Assembly: GCF_963678635.1 (NCBI RefSeq)
Contig: NC_087071.1
Location: forward strand, 7,145,624 to 7,209,623
Reading direction: 5' to 3'
DNA length: 64,000 bases
DNA from: Symsagittifera roscoffensis
Taxonomy: Eukaryota; Xenacoelomorpha; Acoela; Convolutidae
Made by a program: the position numbers and the translations under genes. Numbering within the stretch: the first letter of the stretch is position 1; each line of letters starts with the position of its first letter. Positions 59,537 to 64,000 of the stretch are shown piece after piece. The notes below the pieces were generated by a model, which did no database searches, was not told where the DNA came from, and was given only the letters and a program-made list of their open reading frames with translations.

Positions 59537-62500
59537 TCATTTGACCGTCTCCAAGCCTTCTAGAAGCCGTTTGCTCAATCCTGTGCTGCTTAAACTTTTT
59601 CGACTTGTTGTCAGAGCAGCAAAAATTTTTGCTACACAAATATAGCATTTCCGTTCATCTAATATCCTCTTTGAAAAGTTCCGGCTCCCGTTTATTATGC
59701 TTTTTATGGATACTGCAACACGTTCGAGGGATGAAACTAGATTTTGCATCTGCCTTAAAAGAATCTCTTTAGTCATTTTCACTAGTTTTTCCCAAGCAAT
59801 TTTCTTATCAGGTTGGATAAGTTTTTTGAAGTGAGTCTGTGTCCATCTCCAACTCTACAATTTTGTTATCATCACAGAACTTGTAGTACAGCTCCAATAT
59901 TCTCAGTTTTGCATACTGAAGTATGAAAAAGTCAACAAGGATGGGTTTTCGGTGCTCAATAGTTGATTTCAGCAACTCCACCTACAACAAATTTTTTTCA
60001 ACTGTTTTCATTCTTTCAAACAGTGGTTCCTTGATTAGCCTATGGGTTTTTATCATTGAGATTTTTCGTGATTGTATGCTTGGAACAATACATGATCTGA
60101 TATCCATGGGAAGAAAATTCCAAAAAGTGTTTTGTTTCTGCTAAAGCTCCCGATAGAGGGTTTTCATCTCCTTCTCTTCTAGCATCGACCACTGAATGAA
60201 CGCAATTTTTTTAAAAAACAGTTTCGAAGAAACAGTGAACAAAACGGTAAATTTTGGTCAACTACAAGCCAAGTTCCGAACAAAAATTGAACAGAGGAGT
60301 TAGAACAGTTCCATTTTCTAGCTTATTACAAGTATCAGCATTCTCTTAGGATGTTTTATCATTTCGTAATTGATGGTATAGTTTTCATGTAGTCCGTGAA
60401 ATCCGATCGTTTCTTCCAACTTCAGTTTTTTTGAAAATTAGAGGAAAATTGGCAAATTTTGATTTTAGTTCATCTTGAACAATTAAATCGCACTGAACGT
60501 AGCCGAAACGAGATCCTCTTTTGATTTTTTTCTAAGTTATCATGGAGTCTGTAGAAAGAAGTTTTATGCAGGGAAAGTGGGCTTTGACAAAAATTTTGAT
60601 CTTGTCATCGGTTTTGAGGTTTTCCCACAACTGGCACTCCCACATTTCTTCAACTTTTATCCTTTCTCTTTTAAGTATTCCCTTCTCATATCATATATCT
60701 CTCTCTTCTTATTACCTCAATCATTATCCTGATCTGTTACGGATAGAAAAGCTTCTTGACAGGAACAGAAGTGGTAGTAACATCCCATGTGAAGAAAACT
60801 CTCAATTTTGCATTTTGTTCTTAATTCCTTGTAAAAGATATGACCATATTCTCAAAGTTGCGAGATCGCTTTTGTCTGGTTTATACTTCAGCATATCGTT
60901 TCAACCTCCCATCTCGTGGACAGTCCTGTTGGCAAACCTTGACTAATTGAGAAACTTAAATCTGGCTTGCACCACTTTCAACGATCGATTTACATAATTT
61001 TGATGAATTTTTGATCAATGTCCCACCATCTACAGCTTGTCGAGTGAACACATTGGAAGGTCCACCAGTCATGTTTTTTCAATTTTTCTCGAAAATCTTC
61101 TTCTTTTCGCAAAATGGATAAAAAATGTAATTTGTAGATTTGTGAAGACATAAGTTTGCTATATTCGGAAGAATACAACCAAGTTTCAATATATCTATCT
61201 CCTTGTTGTGATGTTAAAACTGAATCAATTTTTGCATTGCTTCCAGGGTTGGAACAACATCCTTGTTGTTTTACTACTGCAAAAAGACTTTCAACACAGT
61301 CACTCCTTTTTTCTGCCGAGTACCTTGTAAGTAATTGTAACTATCCAAGCCAGATATGGGCACATATTCATTTAGGATTTTTTCAGTGCTTGTTGCTCAT
61401 CAGGCCCTTCTTTTTCTCAGCTTCTCATAAATAATAAAATCTTTGTCAAGAGGATTGATGTTATTAACTGAAAAAGGCTTCATGCAGTGGTACAGTGGAA
61501 GAACAAGCAGGCCAGGGTTGTCAAACCACTCATAGGGGAAGAGTGCTTTCATTTGGCTAGATTTATAGGCTTTGAGAAATTGGTCTAGAGTAGTTGCTCC
61601 GTCCAGAAAATCAAACAAGGTTTGAGTAGTACTTGATCAAAACTGAATCGTACCTACTGCTGTTAAATCAAAAATCATGCAGAGTTTTTTACATATCTCT
61701 CCAGATATTAATTCAAATCAATGAGTAGATCTTTTTGAATTCTCAAAAACTGACTAGATATTTTTGCTTTTTACGAGTCTTCAACGCATTCGTCTTTGTA
61801 CTCAAATGGATTAAATGAAAGGTTTTTGTTCGATTATTTCAGCTGATCGAAGATGTTGTTTCATTAGATCATTGACAGCTACTTGAAAAACTTAATAATC
61901 AAGTTACTGAATATGAAGTTCCGCGGAACCTTCTTGTGCAAAAATATGGGTTCATCAATCAGATTGGATGACATGGAGACCGTAATTGGAAGATGATTTC
62001 CAATCCACTTTGTATTTTTGTTTCTTTTAGCTCATCCGTAGCAACACAAATTGACTCAAAATCTAAAATGCTAGATTATTGAAGAGTTTTTTCTTCAGAA
62101 ACGAGAAGATTCAATCCTTCTAGTTTTTCAAACCAAGTCTCACCAAGCTCACACACGTCCTTTGGATAGATTTGCCTCACTCGATCCTTGCATCTCAGAA
62201 GAGGTTTGTTGAGATAGTCAGGTCTTTTGACACCGGAAATACTTGAAGAAGCTATCTGTATCGTTTGTATGAGAGATATGCTTATCAGATCTCAACAACT
62301 TAAGCAACTTAAGTTTTTGTCAAATTTACCAACAATTCATCGAGCTAGCTCTCCTACATACTCACATACCAAGTTTCTTTGCACAATTTCTTCGAAGAAG
62401 GGCATTTCTTCAACGGAAATCCCGCGATATTTTTTAGGATCATAACAAGACTTTGTTATGAATCTGTAAAGTTTTGAGAAGTGTGAGAGTCGAGATCATT

Positions 62501-62953
62501 GTGCCGCTTTATGTACATGGCCAATGAGTCGAAAGACAAAATTGGTCTTTGTTTGGTTCCTTGTCTTGTTACATAAAAACAGCTCACTTGCTTATGTCGT
62601 ATTAAAGACTCTGGTAGGACATAGTCCGGGCATCCCATTGGGATGATTTTAGGAAAAACTGCAAATATCAAATTGAATCTTCAATTTGTATTTTGACGTT
62701 CCTGGGTACATTGCTCCACAATATCAGATTTTTCTACTTTCCCTTGAATTGTTACCAAGTCTGGTTTTTTACACATCGAATGGGACCTTTCGAGGCAAAG
62801 TATTTTTTTCATGGGCGTAGAAATATCGATTTTTACTAGAATCAAAATTTCGAAGATCAAACTCCAGATCAATGTTGATTTTAGCAGCAGAATCGTGCCT
62901 GTTGAAGACTCCCTTTAGGTTCTCGTTGATCATTTTAAATCTAACTTGGACAT
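59537..62953 (-). pseudogene. Family B DNA polymerase, protein-primed type, copy 3
   Basis: Colinear with the other copies. The N-terminal frame 62671-62456 is open. The 61618-61400 frame has FLDGATTLDQFLK and FPYEWFDNPG. Motif A is GASQI plus stop (about 60957-60979). Motif B reads FLEFSSHGYQIM (Asn lost, His as in copy 1). Motif C MDTDSL is intact (59832-59846). A small deletion near the start shifts the frame after MSKLD, and about 40 bp around 62225 are missing relative to the other copies. Confidence 0.8.
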
Positions 62954-64000
62954 TTGGAAGTTAAAAAAGTTATATCTCCCGTTTTACATTTCTGTACCTA
63001 TCTGTCTTCCCCTTCCTCCTCCACAATTGTGGGCAGGTCCGCTACAGTATCGCCTGGCTTCCGTTACTTAGCTCCATGTTCCTTACTTCGATATTGTTGG
63101 AGAGATTAATAACTTGAGAACTCTGCTCACAAAAAAGAAAAACCGTCGACTGCTTGCATCTTGGTTGCGCAAGCTTCTTGGCAGTATGGTAGTTCATCTC
63201 CTCTTTGCTCGTTGTATGAAAATGGCAGTTCGTGCACTCCTGTTACTTTCGCTTTTAAAAACTCTTTCGATGTCTCGCAGCATTAGTTCTCATGTATTCT
63301 TCACCACAGTTCTCGTATTTGACTTTCTCATTTCAATTAGGAGAAGGCGTTATCCTAAAAATGGAAAAAATTACACTGGAGTTTTAGAAATGTTCCAAAT
63401 TTAATGATTTGAAGTACCAGTTGAGAAAACAAAAAACTTACTTTTTTCTTGTCGCCAATTAACGAATTATAATAAATGAAGTAATGCTCAATTTACTGTT
63501 TCTGTTTGGCAAACAAAAGTAATGATTAAGTTCGATAAAGTACGCATTCTTATACTAACAATGACATCATCGCTTACGCAAATATCTTTTTATGGTCTTT
63601 CCACAGCCCACGCAAGTTTCCTTTATTGTATTGACTTCAATTTTCAAATAGAAGTGACGTCATCGCCCAGGAAATTTTTCTTTCATGTTGATGACGTCGC
63701 TGCCAAATTTTACTGAAAATTTTTCAACTAATCAGAACTCAGAAATTTGTACGTAAGACTTTTGATGTAAAATAATCATTAAATGAAAGATTGCAGTTAA
63801 AAGAATTTTAATTTCCTCAAGTTACTCTACGAGAAAAAATTCCACTTGATTTTCTAATTGATGAAATAGATGAAAACTCTTACTTTCCCCCAATTTTTTG
63901 GACGTTTGTATTGTCTAAAATAGAGATCTCCGATTTAAAAAAAAATATATAGGAAAACTTACTCATTCAAAAAGTTTACTTTTGAACCAAATATTGAATT
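62954..64000. other. Flank of array unit 3 and unique right end
   Basis: To 63260 this is the 5' flank of copy 3. Beyond it the sequence is unique and AT-rich, with two GACGTCA-type blocks around 63650-63690 and no recognised gene. Confidence 0.5.

Larger units (their letters stand above)
50731..63260. repeat. Three tandem 4.2-kb units carrying DNA polymerase pseudogenes
   Basis: Units at about 50731-54911, 54912-59124 and 59125-63260 begin CATGGTTTGT and end GTTACTTTCGCTTTTAAAA. They are colinear over their whole length with point changes and small indels. No terminal inverted repeats or target duplications were found around single units, so array growth by recombination is likelier than three insertions. 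Confidence 0.9.

Noticed and set aside
50731-63260. A complete Polinton/Maverick element
   Set aside because: Only the polymerase is seen; no integrase, capsid, ATPase, protease or terminal inverted repeats were found in the window.

Overview
The window is eukaryotic, AT-rich, repeat-rich DNA that looks like a nematode chromosome arm, most likely Caenorhabditis or a close relative. This rests on short introns ending in TTTTCAG-type acceptors, TA-flanked inverted-repeat elements (one with a Tc1-like CAGTGCTG end), a poly-G tract, and degraded members of a RING-finger family of the kind expanded in Caenorhabditis. The species is an inference. No conserved housekeeping gene was recognised; nearly everything identifiable is mobile DNA or a degraded gene.

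Layout. 1-3.2 kb: AT-rich DNA with one RING-finger-like gene (1422-1897) and a related fragment (2158-2409). 3.2-26.05 kb: one very large LTR retroelement on the minus strand, with 396/410-bp TG...CA LTRs and a 4-bp AAAT target duplication. In sense order (right to left) it holds a long leader, gag with a CCHC zinc knuckle, an aspartic protease, reverse transcriptase (YLDD), RNase H, a deleted integrase, a cluster of small membrane ORFs, a membrane-anchored accessory ORF (here ORF A), an Env-like glycoprotein with membrane segment and Pro-rich tail, and a last unrecognised ORF (ORF B). Three separate head-to-tail duplications (about 0.99, 2.71 and 1.16 kb) enlarge it; without them it would be about 18 kb. 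Stops, frameshifts and loss of the integrase core make this copy defective.

26-50 kb: one open frame with coding-like composition (26636-27109), inverted RING-family fragments near 29.3 kb, three non-autonomous inverted-repeat elements (33.0-33.9, 37.0-38.5, 40.4-41.1 kb; the second contains a near-perfect 981-bp palindrome), simple-sequence DNA and a 20-bp minisatellite near 44 kb, a 0.65-kb tandem duplication at 47.5-48.7 kb, and scattered coding-like relics of unknown identity.

50-64 kb: a relic LTR related to the large element, then three tandem units of about 4.2 kb. Each carries a minus-strand pseudogene of a family B DNA polymerase of the protein-primed 'organellar and viral' type, as found in Polinton/Maverick-like elements. 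All three share the same frameshift and the same loss of the motif A aspartate, so the gene was dead before it was triplicated.

How the parts relate: within the large element the order gag-pol-accessory-env-accessory suggests an ancestral retrovirus-like element with an envelope and extra membrane proteins. The polymerase array shows no integrase, capsid or ATPase gene in this window, so its parent element cannot be assigned.
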